A DNA stretch of 64,000 bases from Actinocatenispora rupis (lineage in GTDB: Bacteria; Actinomycetota; Actinomycetes; Mycobacteriales; Micromonosporaceae), in NCBI RefSeq assembly GCF_016861975.1, contig NZ_BOMB01000014.1, positions 16,627 through 80,626 on the forward strand. Reading direction: 5' to 3'. A program made the position numbers and the translations under genes. The notes beneath the pieces are model-generated. The model worked only from the letters and a program-made list of their open reading frames with translations, had not been told where the DNA came from and did not search any database. This document shows positions 45,425 through 53,620 of the stretch, piece after piece (the first letter of the stretch is position 1; each line of letters begins with the position of its first letter).

Positions 45425-46042
45425 TCAGGAGAGGCGGATGAGGCGGCGGCGGACCGCCTCGGCGACCGCCGCGGTACGGCTGTCGACGCCGAGCTTGGCG
45501 AACACGTGCACGAGGTGCGTCTTGACCGTCGCCTCGCTCAGGTAGAGCCGGGCGGCGATGTCGCGGTTGGCGAGGCCGTCGGCGACGAGCTGGAGGATGT
45601 CGGTCTCCCGGTCGGACAGCGTGGTCGCCGGCTCGCGTACGCGGCGCATCAGGCGGGTCGCGACCGCCGGGGCCAGTGCCGTACCGCCGGCGGCGACGGT
45701 ACGGATGGCGTGGAACAGGTCGTCCGGCGGCCCGGCCTTCAGCAGGTACCCGTCGGCGCCGGCGTCGAGCACCCGCGCGAGGTCGGCGTCCGAGTCGTAC
45801 GTGGTGAGGACGAGGGTGCGGAGGCCGTCGGGGAGCCGGCGGATCACCTCGACCCCGTCGATGCCGGCGCCGAGCGCGAGGTCGACCACGACCACGTCGG
45901 GGCGCAGCGCGGCGGCGAGCGCGAGCGCCTGCTCGCCGTCGGCGGCCTCCCCGGCGACCTCGATGTCGTCGACCGGGGTGAGCAGCGCGACGAGCCCGGC
46001 GCGTACGACGGGGTGGTCGTCGACGAGAAGCACGCGGATCAT
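45425..46042 (-). CDS. NarL/LuxR-type response regulator (SenR-like)
   Basis: A 205-aa regulator. The receiver domain has the acidic pocket VDDHP, phospho-acceptor Asp54 in VVVDLALG and Lys in YLLKAG; the C-terminal LuxR HTH is [35 protein letters not shown] (split by family positions, about 142-185). ATG 46042 overlaps the kinase stop by 4 bp. With an HbpS-like gene divergent from the kinase, it resembles SenR of the Streptomyces reticuli HbpS-SenS-SenR redox-sensing system, which controls genes including its own and catalase-related ones. That role is inferred from context. Confidence 0.88.
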   Translation of the reverse strand: MIRVLLVDDHPVVRAGLVALLTPVDDIEVAGEAADGEQALALAAALRPDVVVVDLALGAGIDGVEVIRRLPDGLRTLVLTTYDSDADLARVLDAGADGYLLKAGPPDDLFHAIRTVAAGGTALAPAVATRLMRRVREPATTLSDRETDILQLVADGLANRDIAARLYLSEATVKTHLVHVFAKLGVDSRTAAVAEAVRRRLIRLS

Positions 46043-47223
46043 CGCGCGTCCGGTACGGAGGCGGCGACGACGGTGCCGCGGCCGGCGCCGCTCTCCACGA
46101 CGAGGGTGCCGCCGATCTCGGCGAGCCGGTTCCGGGCGAGCCGCAGCCCCTGCCCGCGTACGCCGTCGGGCCGGGCGCCGGCGGGGTCGAAGCCGACGCC
46201 GTCGTCGTACACGTCGAGGGTGGTGCCGTTGTCCACATAGGACAGCGTAAGGACGGCGGTACGGGCCTGCGCGTGTTCGCGGACGTTGGCGAGGGCGCCC
46301 TGCGCGACCCGTAGCAGCGCGGCGGCGACCCGGGGCGCGAGCGGCCACTCCGTGCCGTCCACCCGTACGGTGACGGCCAGCCCGGTGCCCGCCCCGGTAC
46401 GGCTCGCCAGCTCCCGCAACGCCTCCGGCAGCGACCCGGCGGTGTCCAGGTCGGCCGGCGCGAGGTCGTTGATCACCCGGCGCGCCTCGGCCAGGTTGTC
46501 CGCCGTCGCCTCCTCCGCCAGCGCCAGGTACCGCCGGGCCGCGGCCGGGTCGCTGTCCGCCGACCGCTGCGCCGCCTGCACCAGCATCCGGGTACTCGAA
46601 AAGCCCTGGGCGAGGCTGTCGTGGATCTCCCGGGCGAGCCGGGCGCGTTCGCCGAGGACGCCGGCGGTGCGTTCGGCGGTGGCGAGCGCGTCGCGGGCGG
46701 CGAGCAGGTCGGCGATGAGGCGGCGCTGCCGGCGGGTCTGCGCGGCGAGCGCGGCGTACACGGCGACGGTGATGCCGGCGACGGCGACCGGGGTCAGCAC
46801 GACGCTGGCGTCGAGCCGGACGCCGAGACGTACCTGGGCGACGATCACGGCGGCGGTCAGTACGGCGGCGAGGGCGATCGTGGCGCGCGTGGACAGCAAA
46901 GGCAGCGCCACGAAGAACAGCGGTACCGCGCAGATGCCGAAGCTGGGCGCCACCACGACCAGTGCCAGCCACAGGACGACGACCACCGCGAGCCAGCCCA
47001 GCCGTACCCGGTGGTTCTCCGGCAGCACCGTGCCCACCGCGTACGCGAGGGCGAGGGCGGCGACGAGGCCGACGACCGTACCGGTGGCGCCGTGCCAGCC
47101 GTGGTGCGCGACGAACCGGGCGGCGGACGCGGCGAGCAGCAGGTAGAAGCCGATGTGCATGACCGGGCCGAGCCAGGGCGGCGTGCCGGCCTCGGCGTCC
47201 GTCGGCGTATCGGGAGTGGTCAC
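46039..47223 (-). CDS. HisKA_3 sensor histidine kinase (SenS-like)
   Basis: A 394-aa kinase. About five hydrophobic segments cover residues 22-162, then a short coiled linker, the HisKA_3 dimerisation domain with phospho-acceptor His201 in [14 protein letters not shown], and a HATPase_c domain ([41 protein letters not shown]). Very little lies outside the membrane, so sensing probably needs an external partner. The divergent gene encodes an HbpS-like secreted protein, exactly the partner SenS uses in Streptomyces. GTG 47223; stop overlaps the regulator gene. Confidence 0.88.
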   Translation of the reverse strand: MTTPDTPTDAEAGTPPWLGPVMHIGFYLLLAASAARFVAHHGWHGATGTVVGLVAALALAYAVGTVLPENHRVRLGWLAVVVVLWLALVVVAPSFGICAVPLFFVALPLLSTRATIALAAVLTAAVIVAQVRLGVRLDASVVLTPVAVAGITVAVYAALAAQTRRQRRLIADLLAARDALATAERTAGVLGERARLAREIHDSLAQGFSSTRMLVQAAQRSADSDPAAARRYLALAEEATADNLAEARRVINDLAPADLDTAGSLPEALRELASRTGAGTGLAVTVRVDGTEWPLAPRVAAALLRVAQGALANVREHAQARTAVLTLSYVDNGTTLDVYDDGVGFDPAGARPDGVRGQGLRLARNRLAEIGGTLVVESGAGRGTVVAASVPDAR

Positions 47224-47352
47224 GCCACCACGCTAGCCCCGGTGGCCGGGCCGGCATCGATCAAAAGGTTGAGCGTGCGGCGCCGCGTGACGCCGCGGTA
47301 CCGATCGTCCGCGCGATCCGGCGGGGCGGCGCCGGCCGGAGAGTGGAGTCAG

Positions 47353-47381
47353 CCCGTTCCGCGGCCCCCCGGCGGAACGGG
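47353..47381 (+). promoter_or_regulatory. Hairpin in the leader of the HbpS-like gene
   Basis: CCCGTTCCGC (47353-47362) and GCGGAACGGG (47372-47381) form a perfect 10-bp inverted repeat with a 9-nt loop, 36 bp before the start. It could be an operator for the neighbouring response regulator or an RNA hairpin. Confidence 0.45.
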
Positions 47382-47416
47382 CACCCAGCCCGGATCCGAT
47401 ACGGAAGGAACCCCCG

Positions 47417-47956
47417 ATGAGCATGAGCATCACCCGCGGCAAGGTCGCGCTGGCCGGCGCCGGACTGGCCGTCGTCGGCGGCGTCACCGCCCTCAGCCTC
47501 ACCCACCCGGCCGGTGCGGACGCCGCCCCGAAGCCCACCACCCCGGCGATCACCCAGCAGGTACCGGTGCTCGGGGTGGACGCGGCGACCCGGGCCGCGC
47601 AGGCCGCGCTGGACGCCGCCGAGAAGGACGGCCAGCACGTGACGGTCACCGTCGTGGACCGGTCCGGGAACGTACGGGTGCAGCTGCACGGGGACGGGTC
47701 CGGCCCGCAGACCGGCTCGTCGTCGGAGAAGAAGGCGTTCACCGCGGTGTCGTTCAACGCGCCGACCTCGGACCTGGCGAAGCGCGTCACCGGGCCCGGT
47801 GCGACCCTCCGCGACATGGACGGGACGCTGTTCCTGTCCGGCGGCGTACCGGTGACGGTCAAGGGTGCGCCGGTCGCGGGCATCGGCGTCGGCGGCGCCC
47901 CGGACGGCTCCCTCGACGAGAAGTACGCCAACGTCGGCCTGGCCGCGCTCCGGTGA
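47417..47956 (+). CDS. Secreted HbpS/GlcG-family heme-binding sensory protein
   Basis: A 179-aa exported protein. Residues 1-37 form a signal peptide (basic start, hydrophobic VALAGAGLAVVGGVTAL, cleavage near ADAA). The mature part is a GlcG/HbpS domain: VDAATRAAQAALDAAEKDG, VTVTVVDRSGNVRVQL, KKAFTAVSFNAPTSDL, GAPVAGIGVGGAPDG. In S. reticuli HbpS binds heme and iron outside the cell and modulates the kinase SenS under oxidative stress. The SenS/SenR-like pair is divergent here, 193 bp away. ATG 47417 or 47423; AAGGAA precedes. The stop overlaps the ankyrin gene (GTGA). Confidence 0.85.
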   Translation: MSMSITRGKVALAGAGLAVVGGVTALSLTHPAGADAAPKPTTPAITQQVPVLGVDAATRAAQAALDAAEKDGQHVTVTVVDRSGNVRVQLHGDGSGPQTGSSSEKKAFTAVSFNAPTSDLAKRVTGPGATLRDMDGTLFLSGGVPVTVKGAPVAGIGVGGAPDGSLDEKYANVGLAALR

Positions 47957-48699
47957 CGACACGCCGCGCACTGGTCGCCCTGGCGGTCGCGGTACCCCTC
48001 GTACTGTCGGCCTGCCGGGGCGCACCGCCCCGTACGGAAGGAACGCCCGTGCCCGAGAACACGCCGTCCGCCTCGGCGAGCCCGAGCGGAGCGCCGAACC
48101 GTGCCGCCGACGCCGCGCTGCTGGCCGCCGCCCGCGGTGGCGACGCCGCCCGGGTACGCGCCGCCCTCGCCGACGGCGCCCGTACCGAGGTCCGCGACGG
48201 GCACCGCCGTACGCCGCTGCTGCTGGCGGTGACCGGGGACCACGTGGCCGCCGCGACGGTCCTGGTCGAGGCCGGCGCCGACCCGGACGCGCTGGACGAC
48301 CGGCACGACACGCCCTTCCTGGTGACCGGCGTGACCGGCAGCGTCGCGATGCTCGACGCGCTGCTGCCCGCGCACCCCGACACCACGATCACCAACCGGT
48401 ACGGCGGGGTGTCGGTGATCCCCGCCTCCGAGCGCGGCCACGCCGACTACGTCGAGGCCGTCCTGGCGCGTACCGACGTCGACGTGAACCACGTCAACGA
48501 CCTCGGCTGGACCGCCCTGCTGGAGGCCGTCGTACTCGGCGACGGCGGGCCGGCACACCAGCGGGTCGTACGGTCGCTGCTGGCGCACGGGGCCGACGTG
48601 AACCTGCCGGACCGGTCCGGTGTCACGCCGCTGCGCCACGCCGTCGACCGCGGCCAGTACGAGGTGGCGGACCAGCTGCGGGCGGCGGGTGGCCGGTAG
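47953..48699 (+). CDS. Ankyrin-repeat lipoprotein
   Basis: A 248-aa exported protein. The signal peptide ends in lipobox VLSAC with Cys21, followed by a Pro/Ser-rich linker and four to five ankyrin repeats from about residue 50 on; consensus pieces are ALLAAARGGDAARVRAALADGA, HRRTPLLLAVTGDH, TALLEAVV and VTPLRHAVDRGQYEVADQL. GTG 47953 overlaps the HbpS-like stop, so production is coupled. It probably sits on the outer face of the membrane and may bind HbpS or the SenS-like kinase; that is inference from gene context only. Confidence 0.85.
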   Translation: MTTRRALVALAVAVPLVLSACRGAPPRTEGTPVPENTPSASASPSGAPNRAADAALLAAARGGDAARVRAALADGARTEVRDGHRRTPLLLAVTGDHVAAATVLVEAGADPDALDDRHDTPFLVTGVTGSVAMLDALLPAHPDTTITNRYGGVSVIPASERGHADYVEAVLARTDVDVNHVNDLGWTALLEAVVLGDGGPAHQRVVRSLLAHGADVNLPDRSGVTPLRHAVDRGQYEVADQLRAAGGR

Positions 48700-48739
48700 C
48701 CGGATTCCGGGCCGGTACGGGGCCGACTAAGGTCTCTCT

Positions 48740-49831
48740 ATGGCACGACCTGCACCGAGCATCGAGGACATCCGGCACGCACCCAAGGTGCTGCTGCACG
48801 ACCATCTGGACGGCGGGCTGCGGCCCGCGACCATCATCGACCTGGCCCGCGACATCGGCTACGCGGACAGCCTCCCCAGCACCGACCCGGACGAGCTGGG
48901 CCGCTGGTTCGTCGAGGCGGCCGACTCCGGCTCGCTGGAGCGCTACCTGGAGACCTTCGACCACACCGTCGCGGTGATGCAGACGGTCGAGGGGCTCCAG
49001 CGGGTCGCCGCCGAGTGCGCCGAGGACCTCGCCGCCGACGGCGTGGTGTACGCGGAGGTCCGGTTCGCACCCGAACAGCACACCTCGCGCGGACTGAGCC
49101 TGTCCGAGGTCGTCGCGGTGGTGCTGTCCGGCTTCGCGATCGGCACCCAGCGGGCGAAGGAGGCCGGCCACCAGATCCGCGTCGGCACCCTGCTGACCGC
49201 CATGCGGCACCAAGCCCGGTCGATGGAGATCGCCGAGCTGGCGGTCGAGTTCCGCGACGAGGGCGTCGTTGGGTTCGACATCGCCGGCGCCGAGGCCGGC
49301 TTCCCGCCCACCCGGCACCTGGACGCGTTCGAGTACCTGCAGCGGGAGAACTTCCACTTCACCATCCACGCGGGCGAGGCGTTCGGGCTGCCGAGCATCT
49401 GGCAGGCGATCCAGTGGTGCGGCGCGGACCGCCTCGGCCACGGCGTACGGATCGTGGACGACATCGCGCGCGTCGGCGACTCGTACCGGATCGGCCGGCT
49501 GGGGCAGTACGTGCGGGACAAGCGGATCCCGCTGGAGCTGTGCCCGTCGTCGAACGTGCAGACCGGCGCCGCCGCGTCGATCGCCGAGCACCCCATCGGC
49601 CTGCTGCACGACCTGCGGTTCCGGGTCACGGTCAACACCGACAACCGGCTGATGTCCGGCACCAGCATGTCGCGGGAGATGTCGCTGCTCGCCGACGCCT
49701 TCGGGTACGGCTGGTCCGACCTGCAGTGGTTCACGGTCAACGCGATGAAGAGTTCGTTCCTCGGGTTCGACGAGCGGCTCGCGCTGATCAACGACGTCAT
49801 CAAGCCGGCGTACGCGAAGCTGATCGGCTAG
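48740..49831 (+). CDS. add: Adenosine deaminase
   Basis: A 363-aa amidohydrolase that converts adenosine and deoxyadenosine to (deoxy)inosine. Zinc-binding HDH is at residues 20-22 (LLHDHLDGG), the third His in FTIHAGEA with the catalytic Glu, then [16 protein letters not shown] and NTDN with the Asp ligands. Length is normal. It is the third nucleoside-salvage gene in the window after cdd and deoA. The EEP-family gene starts 3 bp after its stop, so they are likely cotranscribed. Confidence 0.95.
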   Translation: MARPAPSIEDIRHAPKVLLHDHLDGGLRPATIIDLARDIGYADSLPSTDPDELGRWFVEAADSGSLERYLETFDHTVAVMQTVEGLQRVAAECAEDLAADGVVYAEVRFAPEQHTSRGLSLSEVVAVVLSGFAIGTQRAKEAGHQIRVGTLLTAMRHQARSMEIAELAVEFRDEGVVGFDIAGAEAGFPPTRHLDAFEYLQRENFHFTIHAGEAFGLPSIWQAIQWCGADRLGHGVRIVDDIARVGDSYRIGRLGQYVRDKRIPLELCPSSNVQTGAAASIAEHPIGLLHDLRFRVTVNTDNRLMSGTSMSREMSLLADAFGYGWSDLQWFTVNAMKSSFLGFDERLALINDVIKPAYAKLIG

Positions 49832-49834
49832 GCC

Positions 49835-50764
49835 GTGATCATGCGGCTGCTCCGGGCGCTCGGGTGGGTCCTGGTCGTACTGCTGACCGTGCTGATCACG
49901 GTGCGGTGGGCCGGCTGGGACCGCATCACGCCGTTCATCCAGGCGATGGTCTTCGTGCCGTACCTGGCGCTCGCCAGCCTGCTCGGCACCCTGGTCCTGT
50001 TCGCCGGTGGGCGGCGCCGGCTCGGCTTCTTCATGGTCCTCGTGACCATCGCGTACGGCGCGGCCCTGCTCCCGCGGTGGGCGGTCGGCCCCGAGTCCCG
50101 GCCGAAGGGGTACACGCTGCGCGTGATGACCGTCAACCTCAACGCGGGGTCGGCGGACGCGAAGGCGCTGGTGCAGCGGATCGCCGCGGTCAAGCCCGAC
50201 ATCCTCGCCGTGCAGGAGCTGACCCCGGGCGAGGCCGGCGCCCTCGGCAAGGCCGGCATCGGCCGGTACCTGCCGGCGAACGTGCTGCGTCCCGCCGGCG
50301 GCCGCACCGGCACCGGGCTGTACGCGCAGGGTGCGCTCACCGGCGGGCACCTGTCCGGTACGACGTCGTCGCTGGCCAGGGCCCGGATGTCGGTCGGCAG
50401 CGTGTCGCTCGACCTGGTCAGCGTGCACACCCGGACGCCGATGCTCGGCCACACCGTGGCCGACTGGACGCACGACCTCGACGCCCTGCCCACCCCGAAG
50501 GACCCCGGTACGCAGCTGCTGCTCGGCGACTTCAACGGCACCCAGGACAACGTGGCGTTCCGCAACCTGGAGCGCGACGGGTACCAGGACGCGGCGATCG
50601 CGGTCGGCGCCGGACTGAAGCCGACGTACACGAAGTGGCCGGTGCCGCCGACCCCGGTGGACCACGTGCTCACCGAGGGCCGCGTCCACGCGTACAGGAT
50701 CTCGGCGTACGACCTGGGTGGCACGTCGCACCGGATCCTCGTCGCCGACCTCGCCGTCGGCTGA
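49835..50764 (+). CDS. Membrane-anchored endonuclease/exonuclease/phosphatase (EEP) family protein
   Basis: A 309-aa protein with three N-terminal hydrophobic segments (residues 4-20, about 33-53, 58-78) and an EEP domain from about residue 90. Catalytic pieces: RVMTVNLNAG (Asn), ILAVQELTP (metal-binding Glu), LDLVSVHTRTP (His), LLLGDFNGTQDN (Asp-Asn) and VDHVL. The terminal SDH motif of the family reads TSH, so Asp is replaced but His remains. Substrate may be a phosphodiester, lipid or nucleic acid outside the membrane. GTG 49835 or ATG 49841 follow add directly. Confidence 0.85.
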   Translation: MIMRLLRALGWVLVVLLTVLITVRWAGWDRITPFIQAMVFVPYLALASLLGTLVLFAGGRRRLGFFMVLVTIAYGAALLPRWAVGPESRPKGYTLRVMTVNLNAGSADAKALVQRIAAVKPDILAVQELTPGEAGALGKAGIGRYLPANVLRPAGGRTGTGLYAQGALTGGHLSGTTSSLARARMSVGSVSLDLVSVHTRTPMLGHTVADWTHDLDALPTPKDPGTQLLLGDFNGTQDNVAFRNLERDGYQDAAIAVGAGLKPTYTKWPVPPTPVDHVLTEGRVHAYRISAYDLGGTSHRILVADLAVG

Positions 50765-50795
50765 CACAAGCACGGAAACCCTTGCGGGGCAAGGA

Positions 50796-50830
50796 AAGCG
50801 GGCCGGAGCCACGGTGGCTCCGGCCCGCTT
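50796..50830. terminator. Bidirectional terminator between EEP and DUF1269 genes
   Basis: A perfect 15-bp stem (50796-50810 with 50816-50830) with a 5-nt loop, in the gap between two convergent genes. Confidence 0.8.
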
Positions 50831-50844
50831 CGTACGCGGTCGGG

Positions 50845-51579
50845 TCAGGCCGGGGTGGGCGGCCCGTTCGGATCGGTGGTGCTGTGCGGCGGGCCGGACG
50901 GGCGCTCGGGCGGCGGCGACGTCGGGTCGTCCGGCGTGGTCGGCGCGGCCGGCCGGGTCGGCGGCTCGTCGAGCCCGATGCGTACGTCGGGGTCCGGGGG
51001 GATCGCGGCCGGCGGCGGCTCGTCCAGGCCGATCCGGATGTTCGGGTCGTGGGAGACCTCCGGCGGCGCCTCGTCCAGCGCGGTACGCACCACGTGCAGG
51101 GCGCCCTCCGGCAGGTCGGACTGCATCACCGTGGCGCCCGGGAACCGCTCCAGCTCGGTCTGGAGCGCCCCGACCGTGACGTGGCTGAGCAGCAGCGCGA
51201 GCGCCGTGGTGCCCGGCCGTACGGTCTCGCGGAGCGCCTTGACCTGGTCGTCCTTGATGCCGGTGTCGATCAGCTTGGCCAGCAGCGCGCCGCCGCCAGC
51301 CGAGGCCGCCCCGCCCACCAGGGCCCCGATCGGGCCGCCGAGCAGGGTGCCGATCAGCACGCCCCACATGGCGCCGCCGAGGGCGCCGCGGCCGGGCGTC
51401 AGGTCGGTGGTCTCCCGGACCGTGGACCGCCCGTCGGCGTCGCGCATGATGAACACCGCGTCGTGCAGGGCGAGCTGCCCGTCCTTCACCAGGCGCATCG
51501 CGGCGAGCAGGAACTCCTGTGCCCGCATCGCGTCCTCGAAGTCGATGACGACCAGCTTGCGCGCGTTCTCCTCGGCCAC
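50845..51579 (-). CDS. DUF1269 membrane protein with repeated acidic tail
   Basis: A 244-aa protein. The DUF1269 part (about 1-165) starts with a ferredoxin-like half (KLVVIDFEDAMRAQEFL ... DAVFIMRD), a Gly-rich hydrophobic hairpin (GALGGAMWGVLIGTLLGG, GALVGGAASAGGG) and a second soluble half (GTTALALLLSHVTVGAL). The tail holds two copies of DPxxRIGLDEPP separated by about 17 residues, then a Pro/Thr-rich end; this tail is not part of the usual family. GGAGG is 8 bp before GTG 51579. Function unknown. Confidence 0.82.
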   Translation of the reverse strand: MAEENARKLVVIDFEDAMRAQEFLLAAMRLVKDGQLALHDAVFIMRDADGRSTVRETTDLTPGRGALGGAMWGVLIGTLLGGPIGALVGGAASAGGGALLAKLIDTGIKDDQVKALRETVRPGTTALALLLSHVTVGALQTELERFPGATVMQSDLPEGALHVVRTALDEAPPEVSHDPNIRIGLDEPPPAAIPPDPDVRIGLDEPPTRPAAPTTPDDPTSPPPERPSGPPHSTTDPNGPPTPA

Positions 51580-51703
51580 TGACCCCTCCTGATCACCGGT
51601 CTGTACCCCCAGCCTAGGTCAGTTCGCTGGAAATTCCCTGGGTTCGACCCGGGAACGCGAAAGGTTGCAGTGGCGCCGGCCTCATCCGGCGGGACCGCTT
51701 GGG

Positions 51704-51756
51704 AGCAAAGGAAACCCGCGTGCTTTGCTTTCCCCGTACGCCTTGGGGGAGGCGTA
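51704..51756 (+). promoter_or_regulatory. Structured leader of the 33-aa membrane peptide gene
   Basis: Two perfect 7-bp hairpins lie in the 198-bp gap upstream: AGCAAAG/CTTTGCT (51704-51710, 51723-51729) and TACGCCT/AGGCGTA (51737-51743, 51750-51756). TCCCC near 51731 can instead pair with GGGGA near 51746, so alternative folds exist. I match it to no known riboswitch. Confidence 0.35.
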
Positions 51757-51777
51757 TTTCGGGGGTTGGAGAAGATC

Positions 51778-51879
51778 ATGCGCACGACCGTTTTCACTGC
51801 ACTGTTCTCGATTCTGTCGCTGCTCGTCCTCGTGGTCGGCGTCCGCGCCGTGCTGCGCCGGGAGCCCGAGGAGCGCTGA
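51778..51879 (+). CDS. Small single-TM protein (33 aa)
   Basis: ATG 51778, with GGAGAAG about 5 bp upstream, opens a 33-residue frame: MRTTVF, one hydrophobic helix (about residues 5-26) and a charged end RREPEER. The charge pattern predicts a single membrane anchor with a short cytosolic tail. The upstream in-frame extension has no ribosome site and poor protein character. It stands alone between the DUF1269 gene and the dehydrogenase gene. Function unknown. Confidence 0.55.
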   Translation: MRTTVFTALFSILSLLVLVVGVRAVLRREPEER

Positions 51880-51999
51880 GCCACCCGACCTCGGCGTACC
51901 ACCGGGTCGTGGACCGGCGGACCCGCCCGCACGCGGGACCGACGGGCACGGCCTAACGTGGGGTGCGTTCGTGGCACGCCGAGGTCGGGAGGTTTTGCG

Positions 52000-53553
52000 G
52001 TGACCGAGCAACTGGAGCACACCGGGCAGGACCTGTGCGGGGTGGATCCGCGCACCGGCGAGCCGGTGGGGTCACCCGTACCGGCGAGCGACAGCGCCAC
52101 CGTCGACGCCGTGGCCCGCGCCGCCGCCGGGGCCGTCGCCCCGCTGGCCGGGTACGGTCCGGCCGAGCGGGCCGGGCTGCTCCGCGCCGTGGCGTCCGCG
52201 CTGCGCGACGCCGGCGACGAGCTGGTCGCGCTGGCCGACGCCGAGACGGCGCTCGGGTCGCCGCGGCTGCCGGGCGAGCTGGCCCGTACCTGCGCGCAGC
52301 TCGACATGTTCGCCGACGCGGTCGAGGAGGGCTCGTTCCGCGAGGCCACCATCGACCTGCCGGACCCCAACGCCGTCCCGCCGCGCCCGGACCTGCGTCG
52401 CCTGCTCGTACCGCTGGGGCCGGTGGCGGTGTTCGCCGCGTCGAACTTCCCGTTCGCGTTCTCGGTCGCCGGCGGGGACACGGCGTCGGCGCTGGCCGCC
52501 GGCTGCCCCGTCGTCGTCAAGGCGCACCCCAGCCACCCCGGCCTCTCCGTACGGACCGGCGAGATCGTCACCGCGGCCCTGCGTACGGCCGGGGCGCCGG
52601 ACGGCACGTTCGCCGTCGTACACGGTGAGCAGGCCGGGCGGGACCTGGTGACGCACCCGGCGATCACCGCGGTCGGCTTCACCGGCTCGCTCGGCGGCGG
52701 CCGGGCGCTGTTCGACCTGGCGAGCGGCCGGCCCGATCCGATCCCGTTCTACGGCGAGCTCGGCTCGCTGAACCCGGCGGTCGCCACCCCGGCCGCGGTC
52801 GTCGCGCGCGGGCCCGAGCTGGCGAAGGCGTACGTGGGGTCGTTCACGATGGGGTCCGGGCAGTTCTGCACGAAGCCGGGGCTGCTGTTCCTGCCGACCG
52901 GGCACGCGCTGACCGACGTCCTCACCCGCGCGGTCCGCGACACCACCGTCGCCCCGCTGCTCAACGCCCGCATCCGCGCCGGGTACGACGCGGGCGTGCG
53001 CACTCTCGCCGCCGTCGACGGGGTCCGCGAACTCGTCGGCCCGTCCACCGCCGACCGGCCCGGCCACGCCGCGAACCCGGCGCTGCTCGCCGTCGACGTA
53101 CCGACGCTGGTCGCGCACGCGGACGAGCTGCTCGCCGAGTGCTTCGGCCCGGTCTCCCTGCTCGTCGAGTACGCGGACGCCGACGAGCTGCTGCGCGCCG
53201 TCGAGCTGCTGCCGGGCAGCCTGACCGCGACCGTACAGGGCGAGGAGTCGGAGCCGGAGCTGCCGGCCGCGCTGCTCGCCGCGTTCGCCGAACGTGCCGG
53301 CCGCGTCATCTGGAACGGCTGGCCCACCGGTGTCGCCGTCTCCTGGGCGCAGCACCACGGCGGCCCCTGGCCCGCGACGACCGCGCCGCTGCACACCTCG
53401 GTCGGCGTCACCGCGGTCCGCCGCTTCCTGCGCCCCGTGGCGTACCAGGACGTGCCGGACGCGCTGCTGCCCGCCGAGCTGCGCGACGCCAACCCGCTCG
53501 GCCTGCCGCGGCGGCTCAACGGCACGCTGACCAGCGGTGAGGTTGTCCGGTAA
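52000..53553 (+). CDS. NADP-type aldehyde dehydrogenase (2-oxoglutarate semialdehyde class)
   Basis: A 517-aa enzyme that oxidises an aldehyde to the acid. The catalytic Cys290 lies in GSGQFCTKPG and the general-base Glu253 in FYGELGSLNP; the coenzyme-binding part includes ASNFPFAFSVAGGDTASALAAGCPVVVKAHP. That wording, with HP after KA, is characteristic of the ketoglutarate semialdehyde/2,5-dioxovalerate dehydrogenase subgroup, so a sugar-acid catabolic substrate is likely but not proven. GTG 52000 follows GGGAGG with 7 bp spacing. The P450 gene follows after 67 bp. Confidence 0.9.
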   Translation: MTEQLEHTGQDLCGVDPRTGEPVGSPVPASDSATVDAVARAAAGAVAPLAGYGPAERAGLLRAVASALRDAGDELVALADAETALGSPRLPGELARTCAQLDMFADAVEEGSFREATIDLPDPNAVPPRPDLRRLLVPLGPVAVFAASNFPFAFSVAGGDTASALAAGCPVVVKAHPSHPGLSVRTGEIVTAALRTAGAPDGTFAVVHGEQAGRDLVTHPAITAVGFTGSLGGGRALFDLASGRPDPIPFYGELGSLNPAVATPAAVVARGPELAKAYVGSFTMGSGQFCTKPGLLFLPTGHALTDVLTRAVRDTTVAPLLNARIRAGYDAGVRTLAAVDGVRELVGPSTADRPGHAANPALLAVDVPTLVAHADELLAECFGPVSLLVEYADADELLRAVELLPGSLTATVQGEESEPELPAALLAAFAERAGRVIWNGWPTGVAVSWAQHHGGPWPATTAPLHTSVGVTAVRRFLRPVAYQDVPDALLPAELRDANPLGLPRRLNGTLTSGEVVR

Positions 53554-53620
53554 CCATTGCCTTCGGCGGTCGCTGCTGGCAGGCTCGGCCCTCGCTGGAC
53601 CGTGTAGTGAGGAGTCAGCA

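Noticed and set aside
51640..51660. T-arm-like sequence CCTGGGTTCGACCCGGG suggesting a tRNA or attachment-site remnant
   Set aside because: No acceptor, D or anticodon arm can be folded around it and no CCA end follows; no integrase gene is present.
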